Shown here in pieces: positions 55,489 through 63,998 of a stretch of DNA of 64,000 nt. Where the stretch lies: NCBI GenBank assembly GCA_017502085.1, contig JAFVVQ010000052.1:45361-109360 (forward strand), written 5' to 3'. Within the stretch, counting starts at the first letter, position 1, and the number at the start of each line of letters is the position of its first letter. The position numbers and the translations under genes were made by a program. Source of the stretch: Clostridia bacterium (GTDB taxonomy: Bacteria; Bacillota; Clostridia; Oscillospirales; Acutalibacteraceae). A model generated the notes under the pieces. The model saw only the letters and a list, made by a program, of their open reading frames with translations, had not been told where the DNA came from and searched no databases.

Positions 55489-56838
55489 TTAAATTGTAAC
55501 GGTTTCAGATGAATTGCCTGCCGCATCAAAGGCAGTTATTGAATAAACGTCATCAGAATTGCCCGTTACATCAACATATTCGAGAGGTTCATCACCGTAA
55601 CACATCTCAATTCTTGCAAGAAATTTACCGTTTTTCTCAATACGGTAATATGCGATACCAAAATTATCACTTGATTCATTCCACGAAAGTATAACCGAAT
55701 TATCTGTATGTTTTTTAGTGAATTCCGTCACTTCAGAAGGACAGATTTTTTCAAGAGTATAACTGTTTTCGATATAATCAAGATAAGTATTCATGTATAC
55801 CGAATCTACACAGTCCGGACTGAAATAATGATTATATGAAAAAGTGATAATGTTTTCGCAGTATTCTGATGCTATATCCATCTGACCGATGAATCTGTCA
55901 AGCGTTGTCGGAACAGATCTGGAATTTTCTGTTTCCGGTCTCGTAAATACGCCGCCGGTAATAGAATCCGCTATCGCAAGATCGAAATTTTCACAGTTTG
56001 CCCAGAGTCTGACGTCAGCATCAATTGTATTGACTGCCGCTGAATACAGTTTCCAGTTTCGTTCAAGATTATTGTAGTTTACCCAACCTGCACCAACTGC
56101 GTCCTGAGGAGCGAGAATATCACCGTCACGGAAATTTATACCGTTTAAAAGTCTTACTAAATTAATAAGAGTCAGGACAGGTCCGCTTGAAAGATACTGT
56201 GCATAAAACGGACTCATAAGAAGAGGAAGAGATTCATTTGTTGAGTTGATTGAATCGATTATCTCATTGACTCCCCTGCTCATTTCACCGATATTAAACT
56301 GGCAAGTGAGTACGTTGTTGAATTCAGGTGTAAAATACCATCCGTAAAAGCAGTCCGGATATTCAAAATAATACTTGTGATATATTTCTTCAACCATATC
56401 GGCTGCGATTGAGCACATTTCAGAATACTGAGATGTCAGGGCACCTTCTGTCCAGAAATCGTCAAACATAGCAAGACCGATAAACACTTTGATTCCGCTT
56501 GATTTACAGTTACGCAGAGCGGATTCGATAACATCAGGATAAACAGTTGCGCTGTCAAATACCGATAAATCAGAATTGTAATAAACACTCCAGTTGCCGC
56601 CCGAGGATTTATATGCTTTGTTGGCAACATCCTGAAGAATCAGATATTTGATTCCCGCATCCTGCATATTCTTTATCTCTTTTTGCCATCGTGCATCATC
56701 CCACGTTGAACTCATCCACGATTGAATAAAAGTTCCGTTGAATTCAGGACTGCATTTTTTCTCAGAAGTATCAGTACTAAAAGGTAAAACTGCAATAATA
56801 AAAGAAATTACAGCAGAAATTATTTTTTTAAGAATCAT
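55489..56838 (-). CDS. Secreted DUF4434-type glycoside hydrolase-like protein
   Basis: A 449-residue protein with an N-terminal signal peptide (LKKIISAVISFIIAVLPFST). The body resembles the DUF4434 family: GTFIQSWMSSTWDDARWQKE, IKYLILQDVANKAYKSSG, GWYFTPEFNNV and LLMSPFYAQYLSSG, a TIM-barrel-like fold related to glycoside hydrolases. The C-terminal 90 residues (SVILSWNESSDNFGIAYYRI and later YSITAFDAAGNSSETV) form a fibronectin type III-like domain. Substrate is unknown. The E of FTPEFNN is a candidate catalytic residue. The ATG at 56838 is preceded by GGTGAAATAA. Confidence 0.75.
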   Translation of the reverse strand: MILKKIISAVISFIIAVLPFSTDTSEKKCSPEFNGTFIQSWMSSTWDDARWQKEIKNMQDAGIKYLILQDVANKAYKSSGGNWSVYYNSDLSVFDSATVYPDVIESALRNCKSSGIKVFIGLAMFDDFWTEGALTSQYSEMCSIAADMVEEIYHKYYFEYPDCFYGWYFTPEFNNVLTCQFNIGEMSRGVNEIIDSINSTNESLPLLMSPFYAQYLSSGPVLTLINLVRLLNGINFRDGDILAPQDAVGAGWVNYNNLERNWKLYSAAVNTIDADVRLWANCENFDLAIADSITGGVFTRPETENSRSVPTTLDRFIGQMDIASEYCENIITFSYNHYFSPDCVDSVYMNTYLDYIENSYTLEKICPSEVTEFTKKHTDNSVILSWNESSDNFGIAYYRIEKNGKFLARIEMCYGDEPLEYVDVTGNSDDVYSITAFDAAGNSSETVTI

Positions 56839-56903
56839 TTATTTCACCTCATTCAATTATTATAACACAGTTGTTAATATTTGTATAGTAAATAAAATAT
56901 TTA

Positions 56904-56932
56904 TTTACTTATTCTTTATAAAATGATATAAT
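56904..56932 (+). promoter_or_regulatory. Sigma-A promoter of the isomerase gene at 56961
   Basis: TTTACT (56904-56909), 17-base spacer, TATAAT (56927-56932), about 30 bases upstream of the start. A divergent extended -10, TGTTATAAT, for the minus-strand gene is seen near 56862-56870 but has no good -35. Confidence 0.6.
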
Positions 56933-56960
56933 TATAAAAAAATTGAGACAAGGTGATTAT

Positions 56961-57785
56961 ATGAAACTCGGTATTATCAATGGCTGGAGCGAAGGCTGTA
57001 TCAGTTATGTACGTGACAAGGGACTTGATGCCGTTGAATTTTGCGTAAACTATAACTATGACTCAAGTGATTTTCTTTCAAAAGCTGAGGAAATTAAGGG
57101 GTACAGTGAGAAATACAACGTTTCTGTCGGTGCAATCGGCAGATGGGGTATGCAGAGAATTGACGATAACGGAAACATTATTCCCAAAGCGTTGCAGAAT
57201 GATAAGAATCTTATTGAAGCGGCATCGATTATCGGTTGCCCCGTATATAATTGCGGTGTGAATTATACTGAAAGCAAATCGTTTTTTGAAAATTGTGAAA
57301 TTGCAATCAACTATTTCAGAACGCTTGTTGATTTTTCAAAAGATAAGAACGTTAAGATTGCCTCATATAACTGCCGTTGGGAAAACTTTGTTGTTGAACC
57401 TGAAGCATGGAGAGTTATTCTTTCAGCTGTTCCTGAAATGGGCATAAAGTATGATCCGTCTCACGCAATCGGTGACGGTGGAAATTATCTCAAGGAAATT
57501 CTTGAATTCGGAGACAGAATCCTTCACTTTCACCTTAAAGGAACCGTTGAAATCTGTGGAGAACATTATGATGATGCACCTGCCGGTATGGATCAGACCG
57601 ATTGGAAAACAATTATGGACATTCTTTATACTAAAGATTATAATGGTATGCTTTCAATCGAGCCTCACTCAAGCTATTGGAACGGAAAAAAAGGTCAATG
57701 GGCAATTGATTTCACCGCCAACTATTTCAGACCTTATATTATGCCTGAAAACTACGAATACAGTGAAAATCCTTATATGCCGTAA
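56961..57785 (+). CDS. TIM-barrel sugar phosphate isomerase/epimerase-like protein
   Basis: A 274-residue xylose isomerase-like protein. It begins KLGIINGWSEGCISYVRDKG and keeps the metal-site elements IKYDPSHAIGDGGNYL, HFHLKGT and MLSIEPHSSYW. Substrate is not readable. It is a paralogue in fold of the gene at 31635-32411. The start is the ATG at 56961 after AAGGTGATTAT; the TTG at 56943 lies upstream of the site. It is a single-gene unit, convergent with the second GDPD and divergent from the DUF4434 operon. Confidence 0.82.
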   Translation: MKLGIINGWSEGCISYVRDKGLDAVEFCVNYNYDSSDFLSKAEEIKGYSEKYNVSVGAIGRWGMQRIDDNGNIIPKALQNDKNLIEAASIIGCPVYNCGVNYTESKSFFENCEIAINYFRTLVDFSKDKNVKIASYNCRWENFVVEPEAWRVILSAVPEMGIKYDPSHAIGDGGNYLKEILEFGDRILHFHLKGTVEICGEHYDDAPAGMDQTDWKTIMDILYTKDYNGMLSIEPHSSYWNGKKGQWAIDFTANYFRPYIMPENYEYSENPYMP

Positions 57786-57787
57786 AA

Positions 57788-57830
57788 AAAGATTCCGCCT
57801 CGGGAGAAATCCCGAAGCGGATTTTTTTAT
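57788..57830. terminator. Bidirectional terminator between the isomerase and GDPD genes
   Basis: TCCGC-C-TCGGG (57794-57804) pairs with CCCGA-A-GCGGA (57811-57821) with one mismatch and a 6-base loop. Seven T follow on the plus strand and a CTTTTTTTAC tract on the minus strand. Confidence 0.85.
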
Positions 57831-58660
57831 CTGTAATATCTGTCTGTTTTCTTGAGATAATCTATAAGCATCATTGTCCAGTCTGTCTGAATGAAATCAA
57901 ATCCCTTATCAGCAAGCCACCCCCAGCCGAAATCTTCGGAAACAGTCAGCGCTGAATCATCACTGTGACCGCCGGAAAGCTGAGATTTATAATTATAAAT
58001 AATTGAATTTACCCAGACCAGCTTGCCGTCACGGTGCATCATATCAATGAACTCGTCACTTGCCAGATAAGAAGAGTCATTTTTGAAAAGTACCTCTGCC
58101 CCAACGTAATTTATATTTTTCTTCATCAGTTCTTTGTGTTTGGGATGATTTTCCGAAACAATCGGAATATAAGGAAGTTCCGGACACAAATTTTCAAGAA
58201 CAGAAATTACTTTATCGGAAATCTTACTTTTTACGAGAATCTGATCAGTCATATTGTGTCTTTTGACCGCTTTGTAAATCTTCTCTGGATTGTCCCAGTA
58301 TTTATCAATGTTTATAAAGCATCTGTCTTTGAAGTTTTCAAGAAAATCGTCAAAATCAGCAATAGAGAACTGAGTCGGAGTTTTATCATAATTAATATAA
58401 TGCTGATTCATTATATTATCATATTTCTTTCTCGAAAGATTGATTCTTTTTCCGAGATGTTCTTTTTCCATCCCCGGATGAAAAAGAAACAGTTTACCGT
58501 CTTTGCTGCAGCTGACATCTGCTTCAATCATATCAGCACCCTGCTTCAATGCAATTTCATATGCAGCCATAGTATTGCAAGGAATATTTCCGCCCGATAC
58601 GCCTCTGTGAGCAACTATAATTATGTTTTCTTTTGCTTTCTGAAATAAATCAAAACCCAT
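57827..58660 (-). CDS. Divergent glycerophosphodiester phosphodiesterase-family protein
   Basis: A 277-residue GDPD-fold protein. The first catalytic histidine is in VAHRGVSGGNIPCNT and the acidic pair in ADMIEADVSCSKDG, but PENT reads PCNT and the HD motif reads HP (LFLFHPGMEKEHLG). The C-terminal FIQTDWTMMLIDYL is usual. The altered residues raise the possibility of changed metal binding or substrate. The start is the ATG at 58660 after GGAGG; no signal peptide. It follows the GPH transporter gene beyond a hairpin. Confidence 0.78.
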   Translation of the reverse strand: MGFDLFQKAKENIIIVAHRGVSGGNIPCNTMAAYEIALKQGADMIEADVSCSKDGKLFLFHPGMEKEHLGKRINLSRKKYDNIMNQHYINYDKTPTQFSIADFDDFLENFKDRCFINIDKYWDNPEKIYKAVKRHNMTDQILVKSKISDKVISVLENLCPELPYIPIVSENHPKHKELMKKNINYVGAEVLFKNDSSYLASDEFIDMMHRDGKLVWVNSIIYNYKSQLSGGHSDDSALTVSEDFGWGWLADKGFDFIQTDWTMMLIDYLKKTDRYYR

Positions 58661-58684
58661 AATCAACCTCCGTTAAAACAAGTC

Positions 58685-58712
58685 AAGAAACCTCTCCGAA
58701 AAATCGGAGAGG
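58685..58712 (-). terminator. Hairpin after the GPH symporter gene
   Basis: A perfect 9-bp stem CCTCTCCGA (58691-58699) / TCGGAGAGG (58704-58712) with a 4-base loop. The minus-strand tail TTTCTTGACTTG is short in U, so termination may be partial and GDPD may be co-expressed. Confidence 0.65.
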
Positions 58713-58721
58713 CTGTTGTAT

Positions 58722-60215
58722 TTATTGAGGATTTCTGACAAGTTCTTCTTCACCGGCATTCTTGGACTTCTTGAGAGCAAGCGCCTTATACATAACATCA
58801 AGCTTACCCATATCGAGATTATAACCGAATTTGAAGATAACAAAAACAAGGGTGTAAACGATTGCGGGAATAATTGTGCAAACCGTAAGAATGCCTTCGC
58901 CCACACCGGGAATATAACCTGCATCTGCCATTGTTTTACCATTATATCCTGCAATTTTGCTCAGAAGTGTAATTCCGCCTGTATCAGCAAGTGTCTGACC
59001 GAGATTGCGGCAGAAGGTATATACTGCATAAACGGCACTTTCACTACGGATACCTGTTTTATATTCCTGATAATCTATAACGTCGGTGATAATTGCCCAG
59101 TTAGTGATTGATACAAACGAATAACCGAAGCCGATTATAAACGTGAAGAGCATAAAGACTACCGGACCGCTTGTGAGTCTGTCACAGTGAGGAACTACAA
59201 AATACATAAGAATAGCGGCTAGTGCAGAGAAGAAAGTACCGAAACCGCAAAGCTCTTTTTTGCCGAACTTTTTAACAAGTTTGGGCATAAAGAAGATCAT
59301 AATTGCCATGGGAAGATAGTTTGCGATTGTACCGATTGCACCGAGACCTGTATTTTCAAAATAATTCTTATAGAGATACTGGTTAAGTGAGCCGAATTGA
59401 AGCTGACCGCTGATAAGAATACCTGAAAGGGCTGCCATAATGAAAGGTCTGCTCTTGAGCATACCCTTATACATCCCCTTCATATCAACATGAGGTTCTT
59501 CTTCTGAAGGAACTCTTTCTTTAGTCATCTTGAAACAAGCAAAGAATGCAAAAATTGAAAGTGCACCCATTATAATGCCGAAAATCATCATACCGTCAGG
59601 GTCGGCTGCTTCAATTTCATTGCCCGCTGCATTATACTGACCTGTTCCGCTATAGATGATCGACGGAGCAATAAGAAGAGGAGCCGCACCGCCGATACCG
59701 GCACCGATTGTTCGGAAGGTTGAGAGAAGAGTTCTTCCGTGAGGATCGTCGGTAATAACGGAAGCAAGTGATCCGTAAGGAATGTTGATGGTTGTATACA
59801 TCATACCAAACGAAATGTACGTAATATAAGCAAGCGCAAGAATCAGCGTCGCATTGCTTGTGAATTTTGTAAAATCGATATAACAGAACATTGCTGCAAT
59901 ACCGAGAGGGATGGCAAACCACTTGATAAATGGTCTGAACTTACCGTCTTTAGTGGGTCTTTTCTTGGCGATCAGACCGCCCCAGAGAGGGTCATTGATA
60001 GCATCCCAGAGTCTTGCAATAAGAAAAAGTACTGTGATTTTTGCCTCGCCAAGTTTAAGAACGTCAGTATAAAATACTTTGAGATATGATGAAACGTATG
60101 TAAGAATAAACAGGTTACCTGCATCACCGAGAGCGTATCCGATACCGTCTTTTAAACCGATTTTATTCGGATGCTGAAACTCGGCGTTTTCCAAAGAACG
60201 TTGTTCTTTCATCAT
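58722..60215 (-). CDS. GPH-family sugar:cation symporter
   Basis: A 497-residue membrane protein of the glycoside-pentoside-hexuronide:cation symporter family (MelB/LacS type), about 12 helices. The N-terminal GYALGDAGNLFILTYVSSYL and RLWDAINDPLWGGLI, the helix-4 pattern INIPYGSLASVITDD with RTLLSTFRTIG, and the later MPKLVKKFGKKEL and IIGFGYSFVSITNWAIITDV are family signatures. The cargo is unknown (disaccharide, pentoside or hexuronide). AAAGGAGG precedes two adjacent ATG codons (60215, 60212). It is the last gene of CHAP-phosphatase-symporter. Confidence 0.86.
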   Translation of the reverse strand: MMKEQRSLENAEFQHPNKIGLKDGIGYALGDAGNLFILTYVSSYLKVFYTDVLKLGEAKITVLFLIARLWDAINDPLWGGLIAKKRPTKDGKFRPFIKWFAIPLGIAAMFCYIDFTKFTSNATLILALAYITYISFGMMYTTINIPYGSLASVITDDPHGRTLLSTFRTIGAGIGGAAPLLIAPSIIYSGTGQYNAAGNEIEAADPDGMMIFGIIMGALSIFAFFACFKMTKERVPSEEEPHVDMKGMYKGMLKSRPFIMAALSGILISGQLQFGSLNQYLYKNYFENTGLGAIGTIANYLPMAIMIFFMPKLVKKFGKKELCGFGTFFSALAAILMYFVVPHCDRLTSGPVVFMLFTFIIGFGYSFVSITNWAIITDVIDYQEYKTGIRSESAVYAVYTFCRNLGQTLADTGGITLLSKIAGYNGKTMADAGYIPGVGEGILTVCTIIPAIVYTLVFVIFKFGYNLDMGKLDVMYKALALKKSKNAGEEELVRNPQ

Positions 60216-60226
60216 ATAACCTCCTT

Positions 60227-61639
60227 TTATTTACTTATTTTTCTTACGAGATTGTCAACCATCGTATAAATGAATCCTACAAACTCTATGATTTTATAAG
60301 TAGTTTTTCTGAAGAATTTTCCAACCGTATTATCATTATGTTCAACAGTTTTTTTGATAATAATACTGTCGAGCAGCTCGTGATTATCCCCCCTTCTTGT
60401 TTCAAGAATAAGTTCATCACCTTTAAACTCGAGAGTTGAATACGTAGTAACTTCATCCTCAACAAGTTTATAAGCGAGATGCTCGGCGTCAAAATCATCG
60501 TCATACACGTCACAGACAACGTTTGAATTGAGATAAACGATGCCTTCGGGATTGACAAATCTGCCGCCGCTCGGGGCTTCAGTTTTGATTTTGCCGCTAT
60601 GCATAAAATGTGATCGACCCTGAGAATGGGTATGACCCGTTACAACAAGATCAAAATCATAAATCTGGAAAATAGGTGCAAAAATGTTTGTGAGAAGAAT
60701 TTCTGTTTCGGTATCGCCAATCGCATCACCCGATCCGTAAATACCGTGATGAATCAGACCGATTCTCCATTTTGCATCCTGATTTTGTTCAATCGCTTTC
60801 TTAGCAAATCTCATATGGTCAGGTGCATTACCTGATGTTGAATCAAAGGAAAGATATAAAACGTCGCCGTATCTGAACCAGAAATTACGGTCAAGACCCG
60901 AAAAGAATCTGCCGTAATCTTCGTTAGGCATATTGGTGAAATAATTATATTTCATCCCTTTTTTGTCGTGATTACCGATAGCAAGAGCAACTGGTAAAGA
61001 CCTTAAAGTTTCAGGCATAAGTAAAGTCTGCCATTCTTCATCGGTACTGCCGGTTGAAGTATTGTCACCGGGAGAAATCAAATAACTGATATCAGGATTT
61101 TGTTTAATGGCACCGTCAAGAAAATTATACCAATAAAGGCCGACTCTGGACTGGTCAGTGTTATTGCCGTCATCTCTGATTTCGGTTATCTGAATATCAC
61201 CTACAACTATTGCCTTATGGTCACAGAAAGATTTGGTTGAATATTTATATACCTTGCTGAATCCGTCGCCGGTATGCCATTGATAGTAATAATCAGAGTG
61301 CTCTTTAAGGTCCGTAACAGTAACTCTGCAGACGGATTGTGTGTCATTATCCGAAGGAGTGACATCGCCTTTGAACGTAATAAACGAATTCATTTCTGCA
61401 TTTTCTGCAACTCTGACCTCTGCAACTGCTTTATCAGAATCCGAATGCCAGCAAAGGCTGACCTGAGTTTCATCAGCACCAACGTTAAGTGTTGGAAGAT
61501 TGTTGTTTTTAACACATTCGCTATAAAAAGAATCCCATTCTTCTTTTGTCATAGCATGTGATGAATTGTTTGCGTGTGAAAGACAAGCAGTATTAAACAT
61601 CATAATCAAAACTAATAATAAACAAAAAATTTTTCGCAT
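60227..61639 (-). CDS. Secreted purple acid phosphatase-like metallophosphoesterase
   Basis: A 470-residue protein with a signal peptide (MRKIFCLLLVLIMMFNTACL). A fibronectin-like N-terminal domain (VSLCWHSDSDKAVAEVRVAE, YYYQWHTGDGFSKVY) precedes the phosphoesterase core with GDIQITE, SPGDNTSTGS, IGNHDKKG, LIHHGIYGSG and VVTGHTHSQGRS, all metal ligands present. An amphipathic C-terminal helix (KIIEFVGFIYTMVDNL) may touch the membrane. The layout matches bacterial purple acid phosphatase-like proteins. It lies 9 bases after the CHAP gene and 11 before the symporter. Confidence 0.85.
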   Translation of the reverse strand: MRKIFCLLLVLIMMFNTACLSHANNSSHAMTKEEWDSFYSECVKNNNLPTLNVGADETQVSLCWHSDSDKAVAEVRVAENAEMNSFITFKGDVTPSDNDTQSVCRVTVTDLKEHSDYYYQWHTGDGFSKVYKYSTKSFCDHKAIVVGDIQITEIRDDGNNTDQSRVGLYWYNFLDGAIKQNPDISYLISPGDNTSTGSTDEEWQTLLMPETLRSLPVALAIGNHDKKGMKYNYFTNMPNEDYGRFFSGLDRNFWFRYGDVLYLSFDSTSGNAPDHMRFAKKAIEQNQDAKWRIGLIHHGIYGSGDAIGDTETEILLTNIFAPIFQIYDFDLVVTGHTHSQGRSHFMHSGKIKTEAPSGGRFVNPEGIVYLNSNVVCDVYDDDFDAEHLAYKLVEDEVTTYSTLEFKGDELILETRRGDNHELLDSIIIKKTVEHNDNTVGKFFRKTTYKIIEFVGFIYTMVDNLVRKISK

Positions 61640-61648
61640 AAAAACTCC

Positions 61649-62428
61649 TTAAACTTCAAAAGCTTCTGTTTCGGGAGTGTTGTTGACAGGACTCTGAATT
61701 ATCTGAATAAGAGAAATTATCTTTGAGAAGATGTATCTGATAAACGCGGGAGAAGTTACGTCGATAATCGTATGAAGAAGACCTGCTAAAGAATCGCAAT
61801 TTTCATAAGGAGGATTTGCATAGCCCACAATGGTTGCTCTGGAACCGTTTACGGGTCTTATCTTTTCGGTAACGTACTCCGAGCCTTCAAAGTTGAGATT
61901 TGAAGTGTTACCTCCGATACAACTTATTTTCGGGTTTTTCTTTGATCCTGAAAAACCGGTTTCAGTGATAATTTCAACGTGATGAACGTTATCGGTTCCA
62001 TCTACCTCTGTATTCATAAACACGATATCTCCCCTCTGAGGTACATAATCACTTGTTGCGGGATAATATCTGTTTCTTGACACGTACCACTGTCTCATAC
62101 CTTCTACAGTTGATCTCTTGGGAACGGCAGAGCCTGTTGCTCCTGCCTGAGCACCGCACCAGGAGACAAAAATCGTGCACCAGAATGCATCGGTATCATA
62201 ACCGTAATACCATTTTGTGAATTTATTGATGTTGCCGTCATATTTACCGATCTGAGCTCTGGCGATTTCAACAATTCTGTCCTGAACGGGAGCCTTTGTT
62301 TCCTCATCAACTATGTTAGCATCCATATCTGTTGTTCCGGCAGCAAAAGAAGGTGCAGCTATAAGAAATACAGTTACCAGAGAAAGAAAAACGGATACAA
62401 ATCTGAGAATAATATGTTTTGAGTTCAT
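61649..62428 (-). CDS. Secreted CHAP-domain protein (putative peptidoglycan hydrolase)
   Basis: A 259-residue exported protein. The signal peptide ends around PSFAAGTTD. The CHAP/NlpC-like domain has ARAQIGKYDGNINKFTKWYY, the catalytic cysteine in FWCTIFVSWCGAQAG, and the histidine of NVHHVEIITETG, with ISCIGGNT following. It probably cuts peptide bonds in peptidoglycan. A hydrophobic stretch near the C-terminus (FIRYIFSKIISLIQII) could be a membrane contact. It is the first gene of the CHAP-phosphatase-symporter transcript, with its own promoter. Confidence 0.82.
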   Translation of the reverse strand: MNSKHIILRFVSVFLSLVTVFLIAAPSFAAGTTDMDANIVDEETKAPVQDRIVEIARAQIGKYDGNINKFTKWYYGYDTDAFWCTIFVSWCGAQAGATGSAVPKRSTVEGMRQWYVSRNRYYPATSDYVPQRGDIVFMNTEVDGTDNVHHVEIITETGFSGSKKNPKISCIGGNTSNLNFEGSEYVTEKIRPVNGSRATIVGYANPPYENCDSLAGLLHTIIDVTSPAFIRYIFSKIISLIQIIQSPVNNTPETEAFEV

Positions 62429-62461
62429 AACACATACCTCTTTCTGAATATTTTATTTTAT

Positions 62462-62490
62462 ATAATACCATTTTTTATAAATATTATCAA
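62462..62490 (-). promoter_or_regulatory. Sigma-A promoter of the CHAP-phosphatase-symporter operon
   Basis: Minus-strand TTGATA (62485-62490), 17-base spacer, TATTAT (62462-62467). Confidence 0.65.
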
Positions 62491-62499
62491 CATTATTTG

Positions 62500-62540
62500 T
62501 AAATAAAAAATAAAAAGAAACCACAGTAATCATTCTGCGG
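62500..62540 (-). terminator. Orphan terminator-like hairpin upstream of the CHAP gene
   Basis: On the minus strand CCGCAG (62535-62540) pairs with CTGTGG (62521-62526, one G-U) over an 8-base loop, followed by TTTCTTTTTATTTTTT. It lies about 105 bases beyond the M28 peptidase terminator and belongs to no recognised gene. It may end a small RNA or read-through transcript. Confidence 0.6.
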
Positions 62541-62567
62541 ACAAATGAGTTGTTTTGCAGAAGTCCG

Positions 62568-62584
62568 ATTACCGGGCAGGTAAT
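62568..62584 (-). repeat. Short perfect hairpin in the gene-free stretch
   Basis: ATTACC and GGTAAT flank the 5-base loop TGCCC on the minus strand. Together with the orphan terminator at 62500-62540 it would form a two-hairpin RNA. Confidence 0.45.
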
Positions 62585-62635
62585 TATAAATGATTTGAAA
62601 ACACATATATAAAAGAAAATATTATTCTGATTCAT

Positions 62636-62678
62636 TTCACAAAAAGACACCCTTGATGTGAAATTCTTCAAGGGTGTC
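62636..62678 (-). terminator. Terminator after the M28 peptidase gene
   Basis: Perfect 11-bp stem GACACCCTTGA (62646-62656) / TCAAGGGTGTC (62668-62678), 11-base loop, followed by TTTTTGTG on the minus strand. Confidence 0.88.
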
Positions 62679-62695
62679 ATAAAAAATATTACAGA

Positions 62696-63937
62696 TTATT
62701 GTTTGGCACCTGCATCAAACATTTCAAGCATTTTGACGCTGGCTGCAAAGCAGTTTGCAATACCGTCAGCATTCATGTTGTCATATGAGTCAAGTCTTGT
62801 GTGATAATATCTTTCAAGCTTATGATTGAGGCCCGTAACACCTGCCGCTCTGAATCCGCCCTGGCTGAATGCTGCTGCATCAACTGCGCCACCGAGAGGA
62901 GGAACCATACCCTTTGTGCAGGGAACGCCGACTTCCTGACAAGCTTCAAAGAAAAGATCTGCGCAATCCTTATCGGATTTGACGGTGCCGTTAAGGTCAC
63001 GGTAGTTTGCCATAAGATACTTGGGATCGTTGATTGTATCATATGCATAGATGAATGTGGGAACGTCTTTGAATTCATTTTTATGAGCTTCAACCCAGGC
63101 TTTTGAACCTCTGAGACCGATTTCTTCAGAACCGGTAAGGATAACGCCTATTTCGGTATTTTCGAGCTCAATGCCTTCATCTTTAAGTGCTTTGAGAATT
63201 GCAATACCGATATAGCAGCCTGTGAGGTTATCATTTGCGCCGTCAACAACTCTGCGATAGTTGACCATAAAATAGAGACCGATCATAAAGGGAACGAAAA
63301 GAAGACCCCAAAGAGCAGCTTTGACAAGAGGATCGGAATGATCGGGCATACCGAAAGTAACACCGTTTTTTACAACATACATAATTGAAAGAACGAGATA
63401 GAAAAGTGCACCTAAAACAACAATGATTGCATGACCTTCGAAACCTACTCCGCCGAGTGCGTAGTTGACGGGCCATTCCCAAGTTGCATCGGGGTGACCA
63501 TTGAAGATAATTCTTCTCTTGGTTTCGCCTGTGCACTTTTTGATAGCCGTAACGTTGTGGCTTGTTTTTTTCTTGAAGAGAGGATCAAGAAATTTTTTGT
63601 AAACACCGAACTGGATCAGAACAATCGCAAAACCGGCAATAATGAGCGGAATGGAAATGATGGGAGCAAAGAAGAAAAGCGCAACTGAAATAAGTACAAA
63701 AGTGATTGTGAAATAGATCCAACCGTAGAAAGCACGCGGGGCAACTTCATAGGATTCAAGTTTGACGTCTTCGCATCCGCAATCCTTTTTAAGAACTTCA
63801 GCCATATATTCGCAGGATTTCTTTTCACCCTCTGAACCAGGGTCTCTTTTGCCGCATGTTTTGATTATATGAGTGATTTCATCAATCATATATTTTGCGG
63901 CTTTGTCTTTCTGATCAATAATTTTCTTGAAATTCAT
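62696..63937 (-). CDS. M28-family zinc peptidase with transmembrane segments
   Basis: A 413-residue protein. Zinc-binding and catalytic residues follow M28 logic: the first ligand in NGHPDATWE, D in DGANDNLTGC, the Glu pair in LTGSEEIGLRGS, D in AYDTIND, and the last H in YYHTRLDS. Unusually, four hydrophobic segments interrupt the peptidase fold (WIYFTITFVLISVALFFF and PLIIAGFAIVLI before the first ligand; IIVVLGALFYLVLSIMYVV and LWGLLFVPFMIGLYFMV between ligands one and two). No signal peptide. AAGGAGAGGATACA precedes the start. The substrate is unknown (peptide or aminopeptidase-like). Confidence 0.83.
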   Translation of the reverse strand: MNFKKIIDQKDKAAKYMIDEITHIIKTCGKRDPGSEGEKKSCEYMAEVLKKDCGCEDVKLESYEVAPRAFYGWIYFTITFVLISVALFFFAPIISIPLIIAGFAIVLIQFGVYKKFLDPLFKKKTSHNVTAIKKCTGETKRRIIFNGHPDATWEWPVNYALGGVGFEGHAIIVVLGALFYLVLSIMYVVKNGVTFGMPDHSDPLVKAALWGLLFVPFMIGLYFMVNYRRVVDGANDNLTGCYIGIAILKALKDEGIELENTEIGVILTGSEEIGLRGSKAWVEAHKNEFKDVPTFIYAYDTINDPKYLMANYRDLNGTVKSDKDCADLFFEACQEVGVPCTKGMVPPLGGAVDAAAFSQGGFRAAGVTGLNHKLERYYHTRLDSYDNMNADGIANCFAASVKMLEMFDAGAKQ

Positions 63938-63968
63938 TGTATCCTCTCCTTCAAAATAATATGTATTA

Positions 63969-63998
63969 ATTTTAACACCCGATGTTTAATTTTGTCAA
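63969..63998 (-). promoter_or_regulatory. Sigma-A promoter of the M28 peptidase gene
   Basis: Minus-strand TTGACA (63993-63998), 18-base spacer, TAAAAT (63969-63974), about 30 bases upstream of the start. Confidence 0.6.

Noticed and set aside
62453-62680. 75-codon open frame on the minus strand
   Set aside because: It runs through two terminator hairpins and a promoter, and its translation shows no family features.
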